Of a DNA stretch of 64,000 bases, positions 8,833 through 17,693 are shown in pieces. The stretch spans positions 124,001 through 188,000 of the forward strand of contig NZ_PVBQ01000004.1 in the NCBI RefSeq assembly GCF_002980525.1, given 5' to 3'. The position numbers and the translations under genes were made by a program. Positions within the stretch are counted from its first letter, which is position 1. The number at the start of each line of letters is the position of its first letter. The stretch is from Sphingobacterium haloxyli. Its GTDB lineage: Bacteria; Bacteroidota; Bacteroidia; Sphingobacteriales; Sphingobacteriaceae. A model generated the notes under the pieces. That model was not told where the DNA came from. It did no database searches and was given only the letters and a program-made list of their open reading frames with translations.

Positions 8833-11203
8833 ACGATTTTTTACCTATAGTGCTTTCATATTTGTGATTTTGGGGATAACGACTTCCTATATGTCACCGG
8901 AAGTAAATGAAAGCGACATGCGACAAAATGAATGGACGCCTAAATTCGGTGGCTGTGGAGGAATTTTCTTTCATGCTAAAGAAGGACCACTAATTGTTGA
9001 GATAGAGAAAACGGATCTGAAAGCAGGTTCACGAACAAGATCATTGCGAGCAACCTTTATCGGACCTGACAGAAAGGTTCTGAGAGACATACATACTTCT
9101 GAAGAATCCGGTGGCAAATCTTTACGATTAGAAGGATATGTTAATAGACCAGGTATATATGCTGTTATGGTCACTATATCAAATGATCGGTACGGCGAAA
9201 ATACAAGCTGGAGGTTTAGGACAAACTGTGATAAGTATATAATAGAAACTTCAAGAGGGCACAAGGACCAGCGCCACGAAGAACCGATCGTCTTGGTCGA
9301 CCCTGAAAAAGAAACAGATCTCTGTTTCATGCCCCAACGGAATGGATTTAATATCCTGATAACAGGTTTATCGGACGAGGTTAAAAAAGTCGAATTGAGA
9401 GATGCGAGTGACCTGCATATCACTTTTCTTGAAGTACATAACGATACTGCTTTCCACCATGTGGAAGAGGGAAGACGGCTTAGGGTTCCTTGGAAATTAC
9501 ATTTTCCAAAAGCCTTAGCGAAGGTGGAGATAGAGGGAGTGACGAATTGGGACATAGGTGATAAATCTGATTTTTTCAATGAATATCCTGGCGGGGCGCT
9601 TTGGACACCTGATACGGAGAAATGGTTCAGCTTACACGATAACCGTTGGTTAATAACACCTTACAGCTACACGTCGTACGACCAGTCAGGCAAGCAGCAA
9701 TCTGCAATATTTAAAGTTCATAATAATGGAACTACTCCTAAGAAGGTTAAATTAGAATTAGAGTTCCCAGATGAAAAATGGAATATCCAATTATCACATA
9801 GGGAGATTCTCCTTGATCCCAATCAGGAAAGAGAGGTAGTATTAAATTGGATAGGCAATGACGTAGATAGATCGGTACATTTACGCACGATATGCGAGGA
9901 TTTTTCAACTTATGCTACGTTATATAGTAAAGCACAAAAGCCAGACACAGATCCTTTCTTACAAATGCCAATCCAACTTGAACCCTATCGTCATGAGCAA
10001 GAGCAGTTTGGTTATACACCGGATTATCCTACAAACAATCAGCCCTATTTCAACGTGGACAACATGCCATATATACTTTCTGAGAACAGTGTTTTATCCT
10101 GCCAAAATAGTACGTGGAAAGAAACGTTCACGGGTCCTCTTCAAAGTTCAATTGCTGCTTTCGATTCGGAAGGTGATATGTATGTTTTAGGTCGTGATAA
10201 TAATAAAGTGGCTTTATTACACTCGAAAGATAAAGGGCTCACGTTTAAGAAGTATTGCCTTCCGAGTGTACTTGGAACAAGTTTCGATATAGAGCAATTT
10301 ACGGGGCACAATATGTTGGAGGGCCCACCGCCCGTTATAAAATATACCCGTGTTGGAGCAGATAAACAACATTTTTGGAGACGGTATGGCAATTTGGAAC
10401 TGTTGGTGCCGAAGAAAACGAGAAAAGGGATTGAATGGGAACAGTCTATTTTGATTTCTGACAAATGCCTTGGAGTTTCATCGCATTCCGGACTTCCGTC
10501 ATCGGTCGTATCTTCTAGAGATAAAATTTTTATTGTATGGGGGGAGGTTACCGATGTAAACATAAGAAGAGAAGAAGTGCCGGGAGTGCCTGTTTTTGTT
10601 TCTATGTATGATAAGAGAACAAAAAAATTAACAGCTCCAGTTTTGGTTGGATTCGGGCCTCCACCAAATGATACACATAACATCCCCGGCATAACTATCG
10701 ATGGAGAAGGCTATTTACATGTCTTGACAGGTACTCACGGCAGACCTTTTCAGTATGCAAAATCTTTACAACCTCTAAGCGTTCTTGATGGCTGGACAGA
10801 GGCCGAATCCCTTTTAGATCGGAATACAATTCACTCGACCCAAACATATTTGGGTTTAGTCATAGATCAAGAGAATACATTGCATACTATCTTCAGGTAT
10901 TGGCAGCATAATGCGGAGCCCTTTGCTGAGACTCATTATGCAACATTGGCATACATGTTTAAAAAGCAAGGTGAGCAATGGTCTGAACCTAAAATATTGG
11001 TGCAAGCGCCATTATCCCATTATAGCAATTTTCGCCATCGTCTAACTATCGACCGAAAAGGGCGACTGTTTATCTCGTATGATTACTGGTCTACCTTCTG
11101 GTTCTACAGAAATGATAGAAAGTATTCGGAACGTACCTTATTGATGTCACACGATGGAGGAAAGCGTTGGGAATTGGTTTCGGGAGACGACCTTGCTTCA
11201 TGA
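8822..11203 (+). CDS. Secreted multidomain BNR (Asp-box) beta-propeller protein
   Basis: The 793-residue protein has a hydrophobic signal at 5-23. Residues about 35-260 look like one or two beta-sandwich domains, and a segment near 300-345 (IFKVHNNGTTPKKVKLELEF) resembles an Ig-like or NPCBM-associated module. The C-terminal half from about 430 has beta-propeller character with Asp-box motifs SKDKGLTF near residue 467 and SHDGGKRW at 776. Such propellers occur in sialidases, in polysaccharide lyases of the BNR_4 type and in other glycan enzymes; no catalytic arginine triad could be assigned by eye. It overlaps the upstream lipoprotein gene by 11 bases. A glycan-cleaving or glycan-binding role is inferred; the substrate is unknown. 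Confidence 0.6.
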   Translation: MKCKRFFTYSAFIFVILGITTSYMSPEVNESDMRQNEWTPKFGGCGGIFFHAKEGPLIVEIEKTDLKAGSRTRSLRATFIGPDRKVLRDIHTSEESGGKSLRLEGYVNRPGIYAVMVTISNDRYGENTSWRFRTNCDKYIIETSRGHKDQRHEEPIVLVDPEKETDLCFMPQRNGFNILITGLSDEVKKVELRDASDLHITFLEVHNDTAFHHVEEGRRLRVPWKLHFPKALAKVEIEGVTNWDIGDKSDFFNEYPGGALWTPDTEKWFSLHDNRWLITPYSYTSYDQSGKQQSAIFKVHNNGTTPKKVKLELEFPDEKWNIQLSHREILLDPNQEREVVLNWIGNDVDRSVHLRTICEDFSTYATLYSKAQKPDTDPFLQMPIQLEPYRHEQEQFGYTPDYPTNNQPYFNVDNMPYILSENSVLSCQNSTWKETFTGPLQSSIAAFDSEGDMYVLGRDNNKVALLHSKDKGLTFKKYCLPSVLGTSFDIEQFTGHNMLEGPPPVIKYTRVGADKQHFWRRYGNLELLVPKKTRKGIEWEQSILISDKCLGVSSHSGLPSSVVSSRDKIFIVWGEVTDVNIRREEVPGVPVFVSMYDKRTKKLTAPVLVGFGPPPNDTHNIPGITIDGEGYLHVLTGTHGRPFQYAKSLQPLSVLDGWTEAESLLDRNTIHSTQTYLGLVIDQENTLHTIFRYWQHNAEPFAETHYATLAYMFKKQGEQWSEPKILVQAPLSHYSNFRHRLTIDRKGRLFISYDYWSTFWFYRNDRKYSERTLLMSHDGGKRWELVSGDDLAS

Positions 11204-11240
11204 CGTCTAGTATAATGGTTAAGACTAAACAAATCACAGC

Positions 11241-12536
11241 ATGAACAGAGCAGTTTTCGTACCTACGGTTTTAGTACTCGTGTTTTTAAATCTTTTTGCC
11301 AAAGCACAATTTCAGGCAGATGATTACGAAGTTGTGGCAGAAGATGCCGCTTGGTGTTGGTTCTCTGATCCAAGGGCAGTGTACCATAAAGGATTAAATG
11401 AACGAATATATTATGCGTATATCAATAGCAAAGGAGACGTCGTCATCAGTGCGAGGTATTTGGAGTCAAAAGAGGTGGAGACATTTGTTTTGCATAAGGA
11501 ATTGCAGGTGGATGATCATAATGTTCCTTCCATATTGTTTTTACCAGACGGTCGTCTCATAACTTTCTATACAGAACATAATGGTCGTTTCTTTATGAGG
11601 ACAAGTAAGAAAGCGGAGAATATTACGGAATGGGAAGAAGAAAGGGTTATTCCTTTTGGTGGAAAACGCATTACGTATTCCCATCCCGTTATGTTGAAAG
11701 AGGAAGGGAACCGTATTTATATGTTTTGGCGCGGTAGTGATTGGCGGCCGTCCTTTTCATTCAGCGACGATTTAGGAGATAGTTGGAGCCCGGCCGAAGC
11801 GTTAATAGAAAGTAAGGGCGTAAAGAACCGGCCTTATCTGAAGGTTCATTCGAATGGTAAGGATAGGATAGACTTTATATTTACGGATGGACATCCTGCT
11901 GTAGAGCCCACGAATTCTGTTTATCATTTTTATTATAAGGAAGGAATATTCCATCAAACTAGTGGGGAACAGCTTAGTGCCTTGAACGGATCTGCCATTC
12001 AGCATGAACGTGTTCATAAGGTATATGATGGAGAAAAGAGTAGTATAAGGGCTTGGATATCGGATGTGGCTCTGGACAAAAATGGAACGCCTGTTGTTGT
12101 TTATACCCGCTTTCCGCAAGATACCGACCATCGTTACCATTACGCCCAGTGGAATGGGAAAAGATGGCTTGATGAGGAAATCTGTAAAGGAGGCGGGTCG
12201 ATGCCGGTTGTAAAGCCGGGAGAAAAGGTGCGAGAGCCTCATTATTCAGGCGGGATTGCATTGGACCATCATGATCCGTCCAATGTTTATTTGTCTCGCA
12301 AGGTCGATCGTTTCTTTGAAGTTGAGCACTGGAAAAGAAAAGGAAAACGATGGATTCATACGAAAATAACTTCAGGGTCTGGAATCGATAACATACGGCC
12401 GTATGCTGTTTTTAGTTTTACGGGGGACCCGATTGTGTTATGGATGACAGGAACGTACAATCACTACACCCAATTCGATACGGATTTACGTATAAATCAA
12501 ACGATGTCTACAAGACTCGAACGGGTCTATAACTAG
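11241..12536 (+). CDS. Secreted BNR_4-type beta-propeller protein
   Basis: The 431-residue protein has a clean signal peptide (ending near AKAQF, residue 23) and then a single propeller. The opening EDAAWCWFSDPRAVYH is characteristic of the BNR_4 family. One Asp-box is visible (SDDLGDSW, starting at 175), and several blades show the same strand order (YAYINSKGDVVISARY, FYTEHNGRFFMRTS). The family includes polysaccharide lyases and uncharacterised glycan enzymes. It is the shorter relative of the protein encoded just upstream; both probably act on the imported glycan in the periplasm or at the surface. Histidines (HNVP near 94, SHPV near 150, PHYSGGIALDHHDP near 333-345) are candidates for catalytic or metal-binding residues. 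Confidence 0.7.
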   Translation: MNRAVFVPTVLVLVFLNLFAKAQFQADDYEVVAEDAAWCWFSDPRAVYHKGLNERIYYAYINSKGDVVISARYLESKEVETFVLHKELQVDDHNVPSILFLPDGRLITFYTEHNGRFFMRTSKKAENITEWEEERVIPFGGKRITYSHPVMLKEEGNRIYMFWRGSDWRPSFSFSDDLGDSWSPAEALIESKGVKNRPYLKVHSNGKDRIDFIFTDGHPAVEPTNSVYHFYYKEGIFHQTSGEQLSALNGSAIQHERVHKVYDGEKSSIRAWISDVALDKNGTPVVVYTRFPQDTDHRYHYAQWNGKRWLDEEICKGGGSMPVVKPGEKVREPHYSGGIALDHHDPSNVYLSRKVDRFFEVEHWKRKGKRWIHTKITSGSGIDNIRPYAVFSFTGDPIVLWMTGTYNHYTQFDTDLRINQTMSTRLERVYN

Positions 12537-12555
12537 TCAATTGAACTAGGATCTC

Positions 12556-12611
12556 GTAAGATGTAAATATCTTACCAATATGGTTGATCCTGCAAGTGCA
12601 TTGGTTGCAGG
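12556..12611. repeat. Two adjacent hairpins between BNR gene and enolase-superfamily gene
   Basis: GTAAGAT/ATCTTAC (12556-12562 and 12569-12575, 6-base loop) is followed by CCTGCAA/TTGCAGG (12589-12595 and 12605-12611, 9-base loop). Neither has a T-run, so they do not look like Rho-independent terminators. They may be mRNA processing or stabilising structures that separate the surface-protein part from the cytoplasmic-enzyme part of the locus. Confidence 0.5.
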
Positions 12612-12636
12612 AATGTAAAATGATCAGAAATTAGAA

Positions 12637-13998
12637 ATGGTAAACCAATCAATAATTATAAAAGCAGAATCAGATTTTGAAAGAGAGAAGCTCCGGTTTC
12701 CTTTCGGACTTAAAGGGGCATACATCAGCGAATTATGGCAAACAATCGTTTTGCTGGAGGATGATAAGGGAGAGCAAGGATTGGGGTTAGCTACGCAGAG
12801 CGTTCTATATGGCGATGCAGAGATATTTGCCGCTACTTCTGAATCTAGCGGAAATGCGTACATGTTTGTGTTAACAAATAAGGCGTTAAAATGGATAGAA
12901 GGAAAATCATTCCATACTCCCATAGAGCTGTTCGACGAGATGCTGCTTTGGTTGCTCGAAGAAGGAAGAAAGTTAACAGGACATCATAATCTTAATATAA
13001 ATTTTGTATACAATGCATTGGTTAGTATTGATAATGCGATGTGGATGTTGTATGCAAAAGAGAACGGCATTTCGACTTTTAGGGAGCTTATACCTTCCAT
13101 TTATCGACCGACGTTTAGCTACAAGAATGATCGGATTGCCGTAATGTTTCAAGTTTCGTATGATATGGCGTTATCGGAGGTACAGAAGGCCGCCGATCAA
13201 GGATACTTCGTGTTTAAGATAAAAACAGGAAGCCCTGGAGATCAAGACAGTATGTTGCGGAAGGACAAAGCTAGATTGAAAGAAATCCATGATATCCTTG
13301 ACAGGAAAAGAAATAACGAAATAAGCAAAATATATTATACCATGGATGCCAACGGACGGTATGGAAAGAAAGAAACGTTACGGGCTTATCTGGATTATGC
13401 AAAAAAAATTGGGGCGTTTGAACATATACTGTTGTACGAAGAACCGTTTATGGAGGGCAATGACGAGGACGTTTCGGACTTAGGACTAATCGTAGGAGCT
13501 GATGAAAGCATTCACAACGAAAATGACGCCCGTCGAAAGATGGCACTGGGATATAAAGCATTTATCTTGAAAGGTATCGCTAAGACGTTAAGCCAGACGA
13601 TTAAAATTGCCACAGTAGCGCACGAAAATGGTATTCCTTGTTTGTGCTCAGATTTGACCGTCAATCCGATTTTAGTAGATTGGAATAAGAACCTAGCCGC
13701 CACATTGGCTCCCTTTCCGATAATCGGGATGGGGTTAATGGAAACCAATGGTGATATGAATTATGCGAACTGGGAAAATATGAAGGAGAGGCATCCTTTT
13801 GCGGACGCCAATTGGACACAGGTAACGGATGGTATATTTCAATTAGATCAAGATTTCTATGCTGTAGCCGGTGGAATTTTTTCAATCTCGTCTTATTACC
13901 GAGAAATGATGGAAGGCGCAGAATATATCAACTATGTGAAAACGGAGTTTAGCGACGGAAAACAAGTTGATCAAAATGATATAAAGCAAAAAAGATAA
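12637..13998 (+). CDS. Enolase-superfamily enzyme (mandelate racemase/muconate lactonizing type)
   Basis: The 453-residue protein has an enolase-like capping domain and a C-terminal barrel. Visible barrel residues: the KxK pair K194-I-K196 (FKIKTG), metal ligands D237 (MDANG), E268 in YEEPF, and D289/E290 in GADES, and a further lysine at about 312 (FILKG). These support a Mg-dependent proton abstraction next to a carboxylate, as in sugar-acid dehydratases and epimerases. No signal peptide is seen, so it is cytoplasmic. It is followed 4 bases later by the Nramp-like gene and then by an SDR and a DHDPS-family lyase, a set that fits acid-sugar dehydration followed by aldol cleavage. Which acid is used cannot be told. 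It is longer than typical members (360-400) because of an extended C-terminus. Confidence 0.8.
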   Translation: MVNQSIIIKAESDFEREKLRFPFGLKGAYISELWQTIVLLEDDKGEQGLGLATQSVLYGDAEIFAATSESSGNAYMFVLTNKALKWIEGKSFHTPIELFDEMLLWLLEEGRKLTGHHNLNINFVYNALVSIDNAMWMLYAKENGISTFRELIPSIYRPTFSYKNDRIAVMFQVSYDMALSEVQKAADQGYFVFKIKTGSPGDQDSMLRKDKARLKEIHDILDRKRNNEISKIYYTMDANGRYGKKETLRAYLDYAKKIGAFEHILLYEEPFMEGNDEDVSDLGLIVGADESIHNENDARRKMALGYKAFILKGIAKTLSQTIKIATVAHENGIPCLCSDLTVNPILVDWNKNLAATLAPFPIIGMGLMETNGDMNYANWENMKERHPFADANWTQVTDGIFQLDQDFYAVAGGIFSISSYYREMMEGAEYINYVKTEFSDGKQVDQNDIKQKR

Positions 13999-14002
13999 TC
14001 CG

Positions 14003-15220
14003 ATGAGTAACAAATGGTTGTTAAAAGGTATATCCGTCATCGGCCCAGGGGTCGTTACGGCTGCTTTGGTTTTTGGACCGAGTAAAATGACGATAACCTC
14101 TAAAATGGGAGCAGATTTTTCCATGGATCTACTGTGGGTGATTGTCTTGGCTATCTTCTTTATGATGATTTTTACGAATATGAGTGCCCGTATTGGCCTC
14201 CACAATCAGCAGTCATTGCTGACATTGATAAGGAATAAGTTAGGAAAAGGTCCAAGTATATTTATAGGCTTAGGTATTTTCCTTGTTGCGACCTCGTTTC
14301 AAGCGGGGAATTCGACGGGAGTCGGTATCGCCATTGGAGAAGCCACTGGTACAGATGCCAGAATTTGGATAGTGGTATTTAACCTCGCAGGGATTCTTTT
14401 GCTTTTCTTTCGTTCGTTTTATAAAATGCTCGAAAAAGTAATGTTATGCTTTGTCATCTTGATGCTTATCTCTTTCGTGTCTACCGTTATTGTCGTAAGG
14501 CCTGACCTTTCGGCGGTGATGTCGGGGTTTGTTCCGGTAATCCCGAGCGGTTCAACGGGGCTTATTGTAGCATTTATTGCATCTTGTTTTTCATTGGTCG
14601 GTGCTTTTTATCAATCTTACTTAGTACAGGAGAGACGAAAAATTTCCGATGCAAACGGAGCGTTTGTCTCGGCAGAGATGAGTAGTATTGTCGGTATCGT
14701 CATTTTAGGTCTGATGAGTGCATTTGTACTTATGTGTGCAGCTTCTGTACTATATCCACAAGGTGTCAAAGTGAATTCTGCATCAGAAATGGCGATGGCT
14801 TTAGAGCCCTTGTTTGGTTCGTCTGCGAGTTATCTGTTTTTCATAGGGTTATTTGGCTCATCATTCTCTTCCTTAATTGGCAACGCCGTACTGGGAGGGG
14901 CTATGTTGGGAGATGCTATAGGTTTTAAGGAAGGCTTAAATAGCAATAAAGTAAAATTGTTGATAGCCGTTGTCATGATTTTCGGGGCGATGATTGCTGT
15001 CATTTTTGGAAAGCTTCCTTTAGAGCTAATAGTTTTAGCCCAAAGTGTGACTGTCTTCTTAGTACCGTTTATCGGGATTGCAATCTATTGGATAGGTAAC
15101 AGTAAAAAGATTATGGGAGAGTACAGAAATAACAGGTTCCAACGTGTAACCGGTCTGTTGGGGATTGGCTTGGTTATTTTTTTAGCAATCATAAATTTTA
15201 AAGCATTGTTTTTATCATAA
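14003..15220 (+). CDS. Nramp-family membrane transporter lacking the canonical metal motif
   Basis: The 405-residue protein has about eleven membrane segments, and its start (KGISVIGPGVVTAALVF) fits the first Nramp helix. The DPGN signature of helix 1 is replaced by GPSK (residues 25-28), and the helix 6 MPH region reads SLVGAFYQSYLVQERR (197-212), without the metal-binding methionine and histidine. The known metal ligands are therefore absent, and transport of Mn or Fe is unlikely. The gene lies between an enolase-superfamily enzyme and an SDR/DHDPS pair, with spacings of 4 and 10 bases, so an organic substrate such as a sugar acid is a reasonable inference. Other Nramp-like proteins without DPGN occur in catabolic loci. 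It is not called mntH for these reasons. Confidence 0.75.
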   Translation: MSNKWLLKGISVIGPGVVTAALVFGPSKMTITSKMGADFSMDLLWVIVLAIFFMMIFTNMSARIGLHNQQSLLTLIRNKLGKGPSIFIGLGIFLVATSFQAGNSTGVGIAIGEATGTDARIWIVVFNLAGILLLFFRSFYKMLEKVMLCFVILMLISFVSTVIVVRPDLSAVMSGFVPVIPSGSTGLIVAFIASCFSLVGAFYQSYLVQERRKISDANGAFVSAEMSSIVGIVILGLMSAFVLMCAASVLYPQGVKVNSASEMAMALEPLFGSSASYLFFIGLFGSSFSSLIGNAVLGGAMLGDAIGFKEGLNSNKVKLLIAVVMIFGAMIAVIFGKLPLELIVLAQSVTVFLVPFIGIAIYWIGNSKKIMGEYRNNRFQRVTGLLGIGLVIFLAIINFKALFLS

Positions 15221-15230
15221 AGTTTTAAAT

Positions 15231-16244
15231 ATGGATTTAAAAGAACTAGAAGAAAAATACACACGTCCTTCCAATGAATTGGTGAAGGATGTGCATGAGT
15301 TAGAAGGTGATATCATGTTGTTGGGCATAGCAGGAAAGATGGGCGTAAGTATGGGAAGTCTGTTGGTTGATGCGTTGCGTCAAGCTGGAAAGGATAACCG
15401 GGTGTATGGTGTATCACGCTTTTCAGATAACATGGTTAAGCAACAAGTGGACGCAGGCGGAGTAACTACAATCGCATGTGACCTGCTCCATAATGCGGAT
15501 TTGCAAGCATTGCCGGACGTGCCTAATATTATCTATTTGGCAGGACATAAGTTTGGTACTACGGGTAATGAGGATTTTACCTGGGCTATGAACACCTATC
15601 TACCGGGACGGGTTGCCGAAAAATTTAGGAAATCGAATATCGTTGCGTTTTCATCTGGAAACGTCCTACCATTTGTGAAACTGCAGGAGGGAGGAGCAGA
15701 CGAAAACATACTGCCGCAACCTGTTGGCGAATATGCGCAGTCCTGTTTGGGGAGAGAACGCGTATTTCAATACTTTTCAAAGAAAAATGGTACACCAATA
15801 TTAATTTATAGGCTAAATTATGCGGTCGATTTCAGATACGGTGTGGTTATGGAAATTGCGAAGGCCGTACTACATGGTCAAGCAATTGATTTGCGTACGG
15901 AAAATGTGAATGTCATCTGGCAAGGTGATGCGAATGAAATTGCCATTAGGTCTTTATTGCATTGCACGTCTCCAGCGAAGGTATTGAATGTCACAGGGCC
16001 CGAAACGCTGTCTATCCGTTGGCTAGCAAAGGAGTTCGGAAAACTCTTTAATCGGGAACCTTTATTTCAATTTGAAGCAGAAGGAACTGCACTGTTAAAC
16101 AACGCGTCTGAATGCCATCGACTGTTTGGTTATCCTAAGGTGAGCATCAGGGAGATTATCGATATCACCGGAAATTGGCTATTAAATGGAGGAGATGAAT
16201 TTGGCAAACCTACGCATTTTCAAGAAAGAGGAGGACAGTTCTAA
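15231..16244 (+). CDS. NAD-dependent epimerase/dehydratase family protein (extended SDR, atypical)
   Basis: The 337-residue protein has a nucleotide-binding GxxGxxG (GIAGKMG, 32-38) after an N-terminal extension of about 27 residues, a YLAG strand (102-105) in place of the usual NNAG-like turn, SSGN at 141-144 and a tyrosine at 168. The active-site pattern YxxxK is broken: Y168 is followed by AQSC, so the lysine position is cysteine. It may still bind NAD(P) but use a different proton relay, or act non-oxidatively. Gene order (enolase-like enzyme, transporter, this SDR, DHDPS-like lyase) suggests a role in converting a sugar acid. Its stop TAA overlaps the next ATG in TAATG, so translation is coupled to the lyase. 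Confidence 0.75.
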   Translation: MDLKELEEKYTRPSNELVKDVHELEGDIMLLGIAGKMGVSMGSLLVDALRQAGKDNRVYGVSRFSDNMVKQQVDAGGVTTIACDLLHNADLQALPDVPNIIYLAGHKFGTTGNEDFTWAMNTYLPGRVAEKFRKSNIVAFSSGNVLPFVKLQEGGADENILPQPVGEYAQSCLGRERVFQYFSKKNGTPILIYRLNYAVDFRYGVVMEIAKAVLHGQAIDLRTENVNVIWQGDANEIAIRSLLHCTSPAKVLNVTGPETLSIRWLAKEFGKLFNREPLFQFEAEGTALLNNASECHRLFGYPKVSIREIIDITGNWLLNGGDEFGKPTHFQERGGQF

Positions 16245-17317
16245 TGAAGAGGCTAAAGAGCGAATTAAAAGAGCTATTATTAGTCGGTACGGTCATTCCA
16301 GCTCATCCATTGGCACTAAATGCCGATAGAACACTGGACGAGGACCGGCAAAGGCGTTTAACACGTTATTATATAGCGACCGGCGCCGGTGGAGTGGCTG
16401 TAGCTGTACATTCTACACAATTTGAGATCCGTGACCCGCAGATTAATCTATTTAAAAAAGTACTGGCTATGGCGATCGAAGAGATCGATAACCTGTCACT
16501 GAATAGACCTTTTATCAAAATAGCTGGAATATGTGGAATCACCGAGCAAGCGGTTTCCGAGGCGAATACTGCAGTGGAGCTAGGATATGATATTGGCCTG
16601 TTAAGCATGGGAGGACTACAAAGCTGGTCGGAAGAGGATATCTTGGATCGAGTTCGGAAAGTGGCCGCTGTTATTCCTATTTTTGGATTCTATTTGCAAC
16701 CTTCTGTCGGAGGCCGCATATTTTCTTATGATTTTTGGCGATCGTTTGTCGATATACAAGGCGTCGAGGCCATTAAATGCGCTTCGTTTAATCGCTATCA
16801 AACATTGGACGTCATGCGGGCAGTGGCGAACTCTCCGCGCCGGTCAGAGATTGCAATGTATACGGGAAATGACGATAATATTGTGACTGACCTCCTGACA
16901 ACCTATCGGTTTAATGTGAAAGGTGAAAATGTATCGGTAGACTTCCGGGGAGGTTTGTTGGGTCATTGGGCTGTATGGACGCAAAAGGCAGTAGAATTAA
17001 TGACTGAAATAAAGGAATATAAAAAGAACCCAAATGCAGATCAAGCACAGGCACTGTTGACCAAAGGCACCAAAATAACGGATGTTAATGCAGCGTTATT
17101 CGATCCCGCACACCATTTTCACGGTTGCATCCCTGGCATTCACGAGGTGCTAAGACGCCAGGGGCTCTTGAACGGTACTTGGTGTCTGAACCCAGCGGAA
17201 AAATTATCACCTGGCCAAGCCGATGAGATTTCCCGCGTCTACAACGATTACCCGGAATTAAACGACGATAACTTTGTGCAAAGTTTTTTGGAGAAAGATA
17301 ATATGTTTCCATGGTAA
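16244..17317 (+). CDS. Dihydrodipicolinate synthase/N-acetylneuraminate lyase family protein
   Basis: The 357-residue TIM-barrel protein keeps the two central residues of the family: Y150 (FGFYLQP) and the Schiff-base lysine K178 (AIKCASFN). The usual GTTGE substrate loop is replaced by a region around HSTQFEIR (56-63), so it is not a normal DapA, and it is longer than DapA (about 290). Members with this gene context cleave or form 2-keto-3-deoxy acids through pyruvate chemistry. With the enolase-superfamily enzyme two genes upstream, an aldolase acting on a 2-keto-3-deoxy sugar acid is the most economical reading. A sialic-acid-lyase role is an alternative, given the Asp-box proteins and the NagB-like gene. 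It is the last gene before a 376-base gap. Confidence 0.8.
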   Translation: MKRLKSELKELLLVGTVIPAHPLALNADRTLDEDRQRRLTRYYIATGAGGVAVAVHSTQFEIRDPQINLFKKVLAMAIEEIDNLSLNRPFIKIAGICGITEQAVSEANTAVELGYDIGLLSMGGLQSWSEEDILDRVRKVAAVIPIFGFYLQPSVGGRIFSYDFWRSFVDIQGVEAIKCASFNRYQTLDVMRAVANSPRRSEIAMYTGNDDNIVTDLLTTYRFNVKGENVSVDFRGGLLGHWAVWTQKAVELMTEIKEYKKNPNADQAQALLTKGTKITDVNAALFDPAHHFHGCIPGIHEVLRRQGLLNGTWCLNPAEKLSPGQADEISRVYNDYPELNDDNFVQSFLEKDNMFPW

Positions 17318-17693
17318 AACCTTTTTTAGCAAGAAACATAATGCTTTTTGGTGGCTTAGGATAAGCGTGCAAAGTGGACCTATCACGGTAAGTATGTGGT
17401 AGCGGCTACTTAAAGGTACCGTTTTTGCCGTATTCCTCGTCGGTAATTTAGGTTTTTTTATAAAAATTTTGGAATAAAAAAAGTTTGGCTTATATTCGGT
17501 AACGTACACAGTTTGCAGCTCCAATTATTATAATTGTAGAGAGGTTAGTATTTGGTTATGAGGGTAATCAAAATAGACAAATCTTAGTTATATTTTTGTA
17601 TCCTGTAAAGGGATGTAATGTTTTGTGTAGAAAGCAAAAAACAAAGCATTCATGAATACAATTGGAAACAGATACCAATGAATAATTATACGG
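17318..17693. other. Intergenic region upstream of lacI
   Basis: This 376-base gap contains no credible gene. It holds an operator-like site at 17497-17510 and a possible -7 element TATTTTTG at 17591-17598 without a good -33 partner. No terminator hairpin with a T-run is obvious after the DHDPS-family gene, although T-runs occur at 17452-17461. Confidence 0.6.
17497..17510. promoter_or_regulatory. LacI-type operator O3 upstream of lacI
   Basis: CGGTAACGTACACA; its reverse complement TGTGTACGTTACCG matches O1 (2390-2403) at 12 of 14 positions. It lies 184 bases before the lacI start, which suggests autoregulation. Confidence 0.55.

Noticed and set aside
8971..9579. A 202-codon frame on the - strand inside the large BNR gene
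   Set aside because: It is a shadow of the + strand gene, which has a signal peptide, operon overlap and Asp-box motifs.
14003..15220. Mn transporter MntH
   Set aside because: The DPGN and MPH motifs are absent, so only the superfamily is reported.
16244..17317. DapA (lysine/diaminopimelate synthesis)
   Set aside because: The substrate loop differs, the protein is too long and the context is catabolic.
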